From contig NW_006920410.1 of the NCBI RefSeq assembly GCF_000344685.1, forward strand, positions 30,544 to 94,543: a stretch of DNA of 64,000 bases, read 5' to 3'. How positions within the stretch are numbered: position 1 is the first letter of the stretch; each line of letters opens with the position of its first letter. Of the stretch, positions 43,582-53,011 are shown one piece after another. Below the pieces are notes generated by a model. It had not been told where the DNA came from, ran no database searches, and saw nothing but the letters and a program-made list of their open reading frames with translations. The position numbers were made by a program, and so were the translations under genes. Origin of the DNA: Gloeophyllum trabeum ATCC 11539. Its lineage: Eukaryota > Basidiomycota > Agaricomycetes > Gloeophyllales > Gloeophyllaceae.

Positions 43582-45824
43582 ATGCTTCGCTCTGCTGTGT
43601 GCCGGACGTTTCGGAAGGTCTCTGCTCGTGCGTACTCGAGCGCGTCGGGAGCGAAATCGAGCTCGCGAGGGCTGAAGGTTTTGAGAAGGACGGGATACGT
43701 GGCTGCTGCCCTTGGAGGCGTAGCGCTATGGGATAATACCCAGAACGCGTCGGCGCTCACGAGAACCTGCAGGACTCTGTGGACAGTGAGTTTTCTGGTC
43801 GTGTCCTAGAATTGTTGCGGGAATATGCCTTTCGAACCTGAATTCCGGAATGTGGCCGCTGGAAAGCACGTATGAGCTACTGCGAACGGGAATATTTCTG
43901 TGCCGTCGATTCACAGCGACTCATACGTTCTACAGAAGGTCTGCTAGGCGTGTTCGGCGCCGAGTCATACCGGACACCAGTGTCGTTGGGAAGAGTGCGG
44001 TGGTACTAACGTGAAATTCAGTGTAGCATGATTGCCTTCGACTACAAGTGGAACTTCAATCCTGAGCACGGAAGCGAGATACCCCAGATCCACCAGCGCA
44101 CAGCTGAACGATTATATAACCTGATCACAGCTAATGGCGGCCTATACATTAAAATCGGTGCGTGGACGGTTCTTTACGATATGGTACCGTTTGAAGCTGA
44201 GTGTCTCACATTCGTTGAGTAGGCCAAGCGATAGGCGCGAACGCGGCTGTCCTCCCTCCTGCGATGCAGGAGATGTTCACTAGACTCTTCGACGATGCCC
44301 CGCAAATACCCTTTTCCGCCGTCCAGTCCGTCATTGAGTCACAGTTCCGCCACCCACTATCTGGTCCAGACGGCATCTTTGCAGAGTTTGAAGAGCAGGC
44401 TATTGCCAGCGCGAGTGTTGCGCAGGTCCACCGTGCGCGACTAAAGAGCGGGGAGCTGGTCGCCGTGAAGGTGCAGAAACCGCACGTCCGTAGACAGTCG
44501 GAGTGGGATCTGGGTGCGTATGCGGTGGTTATTTGGCTGTACGAGAAGACGTTCGATCTGCCCGTCTACTTCACCGTTGGTACGTTCCGAAGCCCTTTCT
44601 TTGTCTGCTCCTGTCTCACTCAGCACAGACTTCATATGTGACCATCTCCGCGAGGAGCTCGACTTCGAGCGCGAGGCGACGAATGCCATCCGTACAGCAG
44701 GGTTCATCGCATCAGAGCCGCGACTGCGAGACCGCGTCTATGTCCCGAAAGTCTACCCCGAATACTCGAACAAGATGGTCATGACCGCCGAATGGATCGA
44801 GGGTGTCCGCCTGAGCGACAAGCCCGCCGTGCGGCGGCTGATGGGCGAAGCCCTGCCGTCAGACCTGGAGAAACTCGCGCAGCGCACGTACCGCCCCTCG
44901 TCCATCGACCCCGATCTACGGCTCGACGGCGGCGTGAAGGCGATCATGCAGGCGATGGTCGAGCTGTTCAGCGCGCAGATCTTCCGGTGGGGCTGGCTGC
45001 ACTGCGACCCGCATCCGGGGAACTTTATCGTGCGGCCGGACCCCGCGCACCCGCGGCGCGCGCAGCTCGTGCTGCTCGACCACGGGCTGTACGTGCGCCT
45101 CGCGCCCGAGTTCCAGCGGCAGTACGCGGCGCTGTGGAAGAGCCTGCTCACGCAGGACCTGGAGGCGGTGAAGGAGATCGCGCGGGGGTGGGGGATCGGC
45201 AGCCCGGATTTGTTCGCGAGCGCGACGCTCATGCGCCCCACCGGGTTTGACCCGCAGAAGTTGAAGGAGATGGAGGAGATGAGCGAGTATGAGCGCAGTC
45301 AGATTATGACGCAGAAGCTGAGGGAGTTTTTGGAGGATACGGATAAGATGCCGAAGGAGCTTATATTTATCGGGAGGAATATAAGGTACGTTGGGATTCC
45401 CGGAGCCCTGTTTTTTACGCGAGCTGACAGAATTTCCTACAGGCTTGTACAGGGTTCGTACAGGATCTTACACTGCATGGTAGACATGACGCGTTGCTGA
45501 CTTCAGTACACAGGTAATAACCAGTCCTTCGGTTCGCCAGTCAACAGACTCAAGATAATTGCGTCGTGGGCCTCGGACTCGCTCACGAAGGCGCCAAACC
45601 TGACCCCGACGCAGCGGATCAAGGAGCACGTCCTCAACGGGCTGTTCAAGCTCGCGATGCTCTCGCTCGATGTCGCCTTTTGGATACGGCGCATCCAGCA
45701 GCTCGTCAGCGGTGTCTTAGGTATCAAGAGCTTTGGCTTCGAAGATGATTTGGAGAGGTTTATGCGGGCGTTTGCGAAGAGCAATTTGGGGATGGATATG
45801 GCTGCCGCTTCTTTTCAGGGATAG
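43582..45824 (+). CDS. ABC1/ADCK (UbiB-type) atypical kinase-like protein, mitochondrial MCP2-like
   Basis: Member of the ABC1 family, whose mitochondrial members act in coenzyme Q or lipid homeostasis. Exons: 43582-43785, 44022-44157, 44223-44579, 44629-45385, 45443-45453 and 45514-45824, 591 residues. The basic, Ser-rich N-terminus (MLRSAVCRTFRKVSARAYSS) looks like a mitochondrial presequence, followed by a membrane-like GYVAAALGGVALW. Family motifs: LYIKIGQAIG (KxGQ), ASASVAQVH, VAVKVQKP (Lys), ELDFEREATN, HCDPHPGNF and LLDHGLY in place of DFG. The tail VQGNNQSFGSPVNRLK fits yeast MCP2/CQD2 and human ADCK1. One exon is only 11 bases, but it restores that tail. Confidence 0.88.
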
Positions 45825-46574
45825 ATTACGGTGTGAGTACGCTGTCTGTGCTCGAGACTGAGATGGCTTAATATGTCGAAAGAACGTTCTAGATTACGCG
45901 TACTACTTTGAACAGCATTAATATTGTCAGGGTAAAAGGAGTAATATGTTGATGATGACGCTACTGTTCCAGACGGCAGTCTAGACTTCAGACATCTCAT
46001 CTGCACCGGGCGTACGGTGTGTACTTAATCTGGTTTAATTTTTTAGGCGGACGGTTGAAATCCCAGTCACCCTGTTCACCTTAGGCGTATCCTCAATAGT
46101 AAATGCATGAACTCTCGAAGGATAGTCCTCTTCCTCTCCTCGACCGTAGTGTCGATGTTATTGGAAGGAACGGCGCCGCCCTTTTCTATCGACCACACCA
46201 CAACCGCTATCCAAAGTAAATAAGTGCCCTTTTGAGCTGGAGATTTGTGGAGAATCCTCAGAGCGGCCGCCAAGGTGAAAGAGAGTATCGCATGTTGTTT
46301 CATATTTCAGAAAGGAGTCTCCTATCGCCGCTGGGGCGTTCAGCGGAACCCTCGCGCATACGAAGACAGACCAGACCCCGCACCTCTTGGAGCGCTCTGT
46401 TATGGCTCCATATTTATCGTTCTGACAGTGATGAACATCGTGGAATTCATCTGACATACGTCTAACAGGCTCAGTCTGAGATACAGGTGACAAGGTGTCT
46501 GAAACAAACTTTATGTATGACTCTACTCGGAGAGCAAGGGAAGAGAGCGGACCAGCAGAATAGCAATAAGAAGA
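45825..46574. other. Intergenic between convergent genes, nothing recognised
   Basis: No repeat and no coding-like frame. It should contain the 3' regions of both neighbours. Confidence 0.35.
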
Positions 46575-47480
46575 TTACAAGCTAAGGCACCTTTTACCCG
46601 CGCACAATGCGGCCACCTTACGCGCCGTCCACAACAATTTCCCATCGAACTTGGCCCAACCGTCAAAGACGCCGCGGCGCATCTCCTCGCTTCTGGCCTC
46701 GAAGAAAGCCATATGGTACTCCAGCACCACATCCCACTCGCCCGGATGCGTCCACACGAGGTCTCTCAAATTCCTGATATACCTTTTTCCCAACGAGATG
46801 ACGCGCGGCTCGCGCATCGCCAGCAGGGAGAAGTACGACATCAGCGGGAGGTAGACCGTCTCAGGCGTCGGGTACTCCTCCAGCCAATTCGGCGTCGGGC
46901 GCCTCTGCCAGTCGCGCATGACGCGGTAGCGCACCTCGCCGCGGCGCACGGGGTCGGGATCGAGCTTGAACAGCTCCCATGGCCGGAAGGTGAATTGGAC
47001 GACAGAGGCCGCTTCTTCGTCGGTGATGGCAAGCTGATCGGTGTGGCCGCCGCGCCACCAGCGGCCGTGGGGGTTGTTCAGGAGTGAATTGACGATGAGT
47101 CTCGACTCTTCAAGGTATCTTTTCTCGAGGACCTCCCGTTTTGTTATTATCGCGGCTTCTTGGGGGACCTGGACAGGGTCGCTTTGAGTGTTCAGACGTA
47201 AGTGATCGAGTGGTCCCGGAGGGCGAGATAGGCCGCGGGGCTCGTGCGTCGAGTATGGTGGTTCGTTCTTCGACGTATTGCGGTTCGCCACGTATGGCGG
47301 TGTCGGTACGTATGCACCTAGTCGCCAGGCCCTGGGCTGGTAACCGTTCTGCGGTTCGGGTGATAGTTCGCGAATGATTGGTGCCAACAGAGCCGCGAGA
47401 GCCTCCAGATCCTCTTGAGAGAACCGAGACGTAGCATTGGCGATTCTTGTCCGTGTATTCGAGGAATGCATTATGGCCAT
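46575..47480 (-). CDS. Orphan protein, distant local family member B (301 aa)
   Basis: Single exon, start ATG 47480 (MAIMHSSNTRTRIANATSRF). No known domain. The N-terminal third is Pro/Asn-rich; the C-terminal two thirds are compact: FRPWELFKLDPDPVRRGEVR, YIRNLRDLVWTHPGEWDVV, LEYHMAFFEAR and KFDGKLLWTARKV. The last blocks align in order and spacing with YERTMERVVWRAMLELEVV, ERYHVAFCRRR and KIDRELLWEKIHEV of the 186-residue protein at 38.1 kb. This suggests a shared C-terminal domain. Function unknown. Confidence 0.6.
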   Translation of the reverse strand: MAIMHSSNTRTRIANATSRFSQEDLEALAALLAPIIRELSPEPQNGYQPRAWRLGAYVPTPPYVANRNTSKNEPPYSTHEPRGLSRPPGPLDHLRLNTQSDPVQVPQEAAIITKREVLEKRYLEESRLIVNSLLNNPHGRWWRGGHTDQLAITDEEAASVVQFTFRPWELFKLDPDPVRRGEVRYRVMRDWQRRPTPNWLEEYPTPETVYLPLMSYFSLLAMREPRVISLGKRYIRNLRDLVWTHPGEWDVVLEYHMAFFEARSEEMRRGVFDGWAKFDGKLLWTARKVAALCAGKRCLSL

Positions 47481-47795
47481 GTAATCTTGCAGGATGGTTT
47501 GGATCGTATGAGGTTCGAGAGAGAGGTTGGAACGGCTGAAATCACCGGTATATAGTGCGCTATTATGGTAGAGCTGCTCGGGGTGGTAAATTCAGTCCAT
47601 GCGCTAGAGTTTAAATATTGCCCGTCAAAGCGTGGTGTGGCGTGTGGCATCGGCAAAGCGTTTGGCGTGGTCCAAGCGGCGGCGCAATACACCAAGAAAG
47701 GACAGACACGTGCTTCTTGCACTTGTTCGTCCGGCTTCAGAGGAAGTTCATTATTAAGAGATCCTTAAGGACTCCTATGTAGCGGCTGTCTATTG
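47481..47795. other. Intergenic, upstream of family member B
   Basis: Promoter region of the preceding minus-strand gene. A TATATA at 47549 could be its TATA box. Nothing else seen. Confidence 0.3.
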
Positions 47796-47850
47796 TGTCG
47801 GGCATGTCACAGTCAGTTATAACTTATAACTGATAGTGACAAGCCCGACA
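47796..47850. repeat. Near-perfect 27-base-arm hairpin
   Basis: TGTCGGGCATGTCAC and further bases to 47822 pair with 47824-47850 with three mismatches in 27 and a single-base loop. It may be a tiny foldback element or the end of the neighbouring repeat. No target duplication is clear. Confidence 0.7.
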
Positions 47851-47991
47851 TAGGTTACACCGCGAGTGGCGATGGAGCTAGTTCTGCTGCCCTTATGACT
47901 GCAACATCTTTCATGGTGTTGAAGTGGCATTGACCTAGGGGGTCGGGGCAGGCCGGTGACCTCAGAAATGTCGCACCCGTTCAATTCCGAT

Positions 47992-48781
47992 ATGTTGAAC
48001 AAGGACCCCGGCATACTGGTATATATGTCCGTTCCTGAGGGCGGACATAACAGCCGTTTGCAGATCGTTAGGCCATCACTTCAGAAAGTCACATATAGTC
48101 GGAGTTTGTCGGACATGGTGCCAGGGACGTCCCAGGAATTAAAAGGAGTCCAAATGGTCTGATGTTGGGGCCTTGAATTCCCCTCTCCGACATGGTCCGA
48201 CTGTAAATAATTTTCAAGAAATGGGCCCATCGAACTGCAAACGGCTGAAATGCCCAATTTTGAGGCCCTATGTCGGATCAATAGGCGGACGTAAAGCCCA
48301 AAATTTAGTCCGGTGAGACCGCGGACAGGAAGCCCTTGCCCGCCTGGCGGACGCATCGAGTTGAGTCGGAGGCATCCAAGAGGCGTCAACGCGGCACACT
48401 AGGCCACCCATTAGTTGGGTGGCCTCTTATGCTACTCAGTCGACTGCCAGCCCATTTCATGTACATCCTCCGAGTCAGCAATATTAATGTGTAATCAAAT
48501 GCAAGCTTTAGGAAGACTGAGGTCAGGTACCCCGGAGGGATCACGTCGCGGTCTCGTTGCAGCGTGTGACGAGTGCCGGTTTCGATGTCCGATCGTTTGG
48601 CGGACATACCGGTGGGTATCCGAGCATAGACCACCTAGGCGGGCATACGGGGCCCAATTTGGGCTGACCAGATCCTTTATGCGGACACATCCAGTCCAAA
48701 TGTATGCGGACATACAGGCCCAAAATCGGCCATTTAGGATCGGACATCAGTATCCATATGCCGGGGTCCTGTTGAACACCC
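47992..48781. mobile_element. Candidate non-autonomous DNA element, about 790 bp, with imperfect inverted ends
   Basis: The left end (ATGTTGAACAAGGACCCCGG and onward to about 48046) and the inverted right end (48735-48781) match at roughly 80 percent, with GGACCCCGGCATA perfect. The interior is crowded with CGGACAT, GCGGAC and their complement GTCCG, on both sides and in mirrored order, including paired CCCAAAAT(T/C) blocks. Such sub-terminal clusters are seen in hAT and CACTA-type elements. No coding capacity and no clear target duplication were found, so the class stays open. Confidence 0.5.
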
Positions 48782-49087
48782 AGTACTGCACATGCAGTCC
48801 CCGCCCTCATCCCGACAGAGCTGATGATTAAACTAGTTTTAGTACTATATGTGTGTTTGGCCGTCACCAGCTTGGAAGCCGTGCACCTTCCTGCGCATCC
48901 GAGATTGTAGGATCGTGCTGTATAAATATCATGTTTATACAGTGGATGCAACGAGTACATGTGGACTCCTGCGTGTAAGACTAAGGAGAGACCTATGATC
49001 CCGTCAACTAATCAAGTAATTACCGCCTTATTCATGTAGGAGTTGCCGACAGTGATAGTACAACTTCGACCTTTACCACTACACGAT
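48782..49087. other. Intergenic 3' of the P450 gene, nothing recognised
   Basis: Short AT-rich spacer with a small palindrome around TATAAATATCATGTTTATA at 48920. No gene. Confidence 0.3.
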
Positions 49088-51411
49088 CTAACCGACTCTA
49101 CGGACCCGGAGCGGCATTTTGCAGCCAACTTCCCCTGTAATCGTGGGACGCGGCAAAATGGATGTCTTACTCTCTATTCTGGTTCCAGGCCCGTCCCGTA
49201 ATTGGAACGTATAGCTCCGCACCAACACGGACAACACGGCCTATCGGCGGGCATCAGTCCAGCAGTTACACGCGAACTGGGCGTGCCTCCGTACCTTAAT
49301 CTCAGCTAAGGCGAAACCTCTTCCAATGCATTTCCTTGGCCCATCGATAAATGTCAGTAGGTGCCGATGTCCTTGGACTTCCTTAGCTTTTTTCGGTATG
49401 CAAGCTTCGTCCAACCATCGCTCTGGTGCGAATTCTTTGGCATCCGAACCCCAGATAGCGTCCGAGCGATTCATGCAAGCAATTGGGATAGTGACTTGAG
49501 TGCCCTTGGCTACAACGATGCGGTCAACAACGTTCCCTGAAGCCGTCGTGATAGGAGTGCTGAGAGGAATAACATCGTCTTCAACGGCCTGAAAGGTGTG
49601 AAATCGGCGTCAGAAACAGTGGAGGTCAAAGTCCTTGCGGCCCGAGACGAATGTCATGCGTACCACACGCCACGTCTCGTCTAGAGGCGGGTGAAGCCTT
49701 AGGATCTCGTGGACTACGGCATCGAGATATGGCATATTGTTCGTCAGCTGGTCCCAGGTCGGGTCCGAGGTGGGGAAGCTGGTTAAGAGTTCTTCCCTCA
49801 ACCTAGCCTGCTTGTCTGGGTGTCTTGACAGCTCAATCAGTGACCACTTGGATCACTGTCAGTGACGGCTTAAGAGAACGAGAGAAGTCCCTCTCGTACA
49901 GTGAGAGTAGCTGTGTGACAGAATACAGCCCCGCGTGAGTATACTGGGCAGCGAAGTGGAGGGCTGGAAGGTACAGACTAGAGGTCGACTCGTAACCACC
50001 AAGGAGCAGTGCCTTCATCTGCAAAAGGCTTAGTATACGAAGGGAACGATCGGAAATGAGGGGTATACCTGAGATATTACTTCTTCCTGCGAGTATCCGG
50101 CACTCGAGGCAGCGTCGCCAGCTCTCACTGATTAGTCAAAATCAGACATAAATATGCATGCGGTGTGCGTCTCAACTCACTGAGAAGACCGATGACGGAA
50201 TTATCCTCAGGCTTGGCGTTCCCGTCACTAGCCTTCCTGGCCCTCTCCATCATCTCATGCGAAATGTCGGCCATGCTCTCGTTCAAGCTTTGTACCAGTT
50301 TACCTCGCGCAGTGGGTACCCGGCGTAAAACCGGGAATATTGGTTCTAGGAGAAAACAAATCATCGCGAAAAAGGAAGGTCGTACGATGCTGAAGGCATC
50401 GATGATCTCAGCTATGGTAAGATGGTTCCCATAGAGCGTGCCGAAGTCGTGCGAGAATCCAGCTATCCCGATACTGTCCAGTCTAATGAGAATACGAGTC
50501 AATATATAACTTCATTGGGAATCCGTTACAGTTGGACTTACGAGACGCGGTTCGTCCTAAGAGACTGCCTGTTCAGTGGTCGCTGGATACAAGAGGGGCG
50601 GTAGTGCTTACCAGTCTTGCACATCGATCACAAGCTCTGCAGACCCACTATCTTCAAACAAAGCATCCCAAGCGGTCTTAACCTAGGATGCCGCGGTACA
50701 CGTCCTGTTAATAGCGGTCCACTTGATTGTAGGACAGCGCACCTTATACCCCGAGTCGAAAAAGATGTGAGTCAAGTTGCGCAGTGCAGAATTACTGAAG
50801 GCAGGAGAGACAGTCCGGCGTTGCCTTCGGCAGGGGCTGAATATTAAACCGTGCTCACTTGATTGAGATAAAGCCTACCTCCTGTGGTCTTCGCCCTCAG
50901 CCCAGAGAAGTCCATGGCCAACCTTGTAGGTAGTCAGCGAGAGTCTGCGCCGCACGAACCAAGGACGATATCTCACAATCTTCTCCAGCGCAAGCCTGAG
51001 ATACGTTGTCTTTTGATAAATAGTGGTCTCCTTGGAGTAGTAGTGGGACAGAGCTTTCGGATCGGCAAGCACTACTTCGCGAGAACCAAGGACGGAAGGC
51101 AGATGGAATACCGGTCCATACGCAATGACCCACTGTTCGAACATGTCGATGGTGTCGGATGAGAATGACATATATTTGCGGATACCCCATAGGAAGCTTT
51201 GACTAGGAGGACCTCTCAGAGGCGTGCTACGGCGCCGACGACGTAGCGCACGGAAAATTTGGTATAATAGCAACGCGACCACTGCACAAAGCAGCAAGCC
51301 TGCAGGGTTGAGGTCCTGGAAAGTAGCTTTCGCCATACTCTGCGGGAAAGACAGGACAGGTGGGGAACTAGAGGACTTCCGGGAACCGGTAGATTTATAC
51401 GTCTTGGACAC
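49088..51411 (-). CDS. Cytochrome P450 monooxygenase
   Basis: ER-anchored haem-thiolate monooxygenase; substrate not predictable. An N-terminal anchor (PAGLLLCAVVALLLYQIF) is followed by basic RRRRRS and a Pro-rich hinge. Then come HRRQRRTVSPAFSNSALRN (helix C), DSIGIAGFSHDFGTL, the I-helix region LLLGGYESTSS (about 49990), EILRLHPP with ExxR (about 49695), FAPERW and the haem loop FIDGPRKCIGRGFALAE with the Cys ligand (about 49320). The last exon (AVLSVLVRSYTFQLR) ends at 49088. About ten exons. The start is uncertain: 51411 gives a 25-residue Ser-rich leader, ATG 51336 (MAKATFQDLN) puts the anchor at the usual distance. The family is probably one of the expanded agaricomycete P450 families. 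Between I-helix and ExxR the exact exon joins were not resolved. Confidence 0.9.
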
Positions 51412-51943
51412 CGAGAGATTTCACATCGTGTATTAGCCTAGTACCATAGTTGCACGACAGTCACATGTAGCACAAACAACCCCTGGAGCACGGTTACCGA
51501 GAGCGGGGCGCTGCTATAGGACCCAGTAATTAATTACATGGACAAACAAAGAGGATGACGCACCTGGACCCGGCCAGGAGCAAAAATACAGCGTTGTATG
51601 ACCAGCTTGCGACGTGATCCAGGGTCTGACTTTCGCCACTCAGGCACAGCTGCTCATCCAGCAGCACTGATCCCACTCCGTGCATCGTTGATCATCGCGG
51701 AGAAAGCAGGACTCGCACGAGAGCTAGCTTTAAAAATCTTTATTTCCTGTCTGTGAACGCTGCATCTTGCGCCCGAAGGAGTGATCTCTCATCTTAGCGA
51801 GCCACCGGGCGCCGCTTCGGACAGGATAAAAGAAGCATGTCTATAGACCGTGGAACGCCCGCTCGATAAATCCGCCAACTAGCGGGCGTGGCGCGCTCAG
51901 ACATAACCTTCCGTGGCAAGAATGACGGCTCGCTGCACCGCAA
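51412..51943. other. Intergenic upstream of the P450 gene, nothing recognised
   Basis: No repeat or coding-like frame. It contains the P450 promoter region by position. Confidence 0.3.
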
Positions 51944-52602
51944 TCAACTGTCAACTATAACCATATCGTACCGCGGGAACAAGGGATGACAGAAAGTCGC
52001 AATGCCTGAGGTCTGAGGACTAGAGGCCTGCGCACGATCTTCGTAGAAGTCACGGTTGCCGTCGAGGTCATTGGCGTAATCCTCCAGAGCACGCTTGTAC
52101 GTCATGCCAATCGGTAGGTAGGCATGCGCGATGAAAAAGCAATTGTCTTTAGAATCGCTAATAGGCAGCCATGGGAGCATAATCGTACCTAGGGTATGCC
52201 GGTGGCGTGTCGATGGAGTCGACATTCCGATCCCAGGCCGTCACCATGCTGCCATCGGAACCGAGAGTTACTATCTGACCTATCTTCTTATCTTCGGGTT
52301 GATCTTGAAACTGGAATGGGAGAGTTCCCTCGGGTCCGAGCATTCTCCAGAGCTGTTACCCGTGCTCCGGATAGAGTTTGCTAACTGCTTTGTAGAGTAT
52401 ACCATGTGTTGTTCTTGGCTGCGTAAATAGGCACGGTCGCTTCCCAAGGTTCGCGCGATTGCAGCATTTTCATGGAGTCGTGGGACCGCCGAGTAATCTT
52501 GATTTGCCGAATGGCTTTCGGCATCGTACAAACTAAGGGGCCGGGATAGGACAAGGGTGCAATGTCAGTAAGCACGAACTGAATATAGACTTCACCGCTC
52601 AT
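51944..52602 (-). CDS. Orphan gene, possibly broken
   Basis: Three coding-looking blocks in order: MSGEVYIQFVLTDIAPLSYP onward (52602-52381), LWRMLGPEGTLPFQFQDQPE with VTLGSDGSMVTAWDRNVDSI (to 52189), and SDSKDNCFFIAHAYLPIGMT to the stop at 51944. Blocks 2 and 3 join in phase over an intron of only about 31 bases. Blocks 1 and 2 could not be joined in phase by any GT-AG pair that I saw. Either there is a one-base lesion or a hidden exon. No domain is recognised. Confidence 0.4.
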
Positions 52603-53011
52603 CTCCTAGCGGTCTTTGTGCGATGTTCCCCTTGCTCTAAGCACGAAACTCTGTCAGGACCCTACACCTCAGTCACAAGACGCAAGGGCCTGACCCTGGC
52701 AGGGTCCAGCTGTGATTATTAGTGGCAACAGGAACTTCGGAAGCGCGTGAGAGACGAAATGTAGAACCTGAAATAACCAGATGACAACCCAGGGCGAGTC
52801 GCAGACGGAGGCCGCGGCCAAATAGATATTGCCACGTAACCACAAATATAGTTGCAGATCAACATCTGCAATTGAGATTGAGGAAGTCATTATAGACGTT
52901 TTAGCTCTGACCTGCCAGCGAGTTTATTGGACGTCGGGAGTACACGCGAAGCTCAAGAGATCCTACAAATTGTCCGATCCTATCAGCAATAGTAGTCATT
53001 ACCGACAAACG
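52603..53011. other. Intergenic, nothing recognised
   Basis: Spacer 3' of THOC1 and upstream of the orphan gene on the same strand. No repeat seen. Confidence 0.3.
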
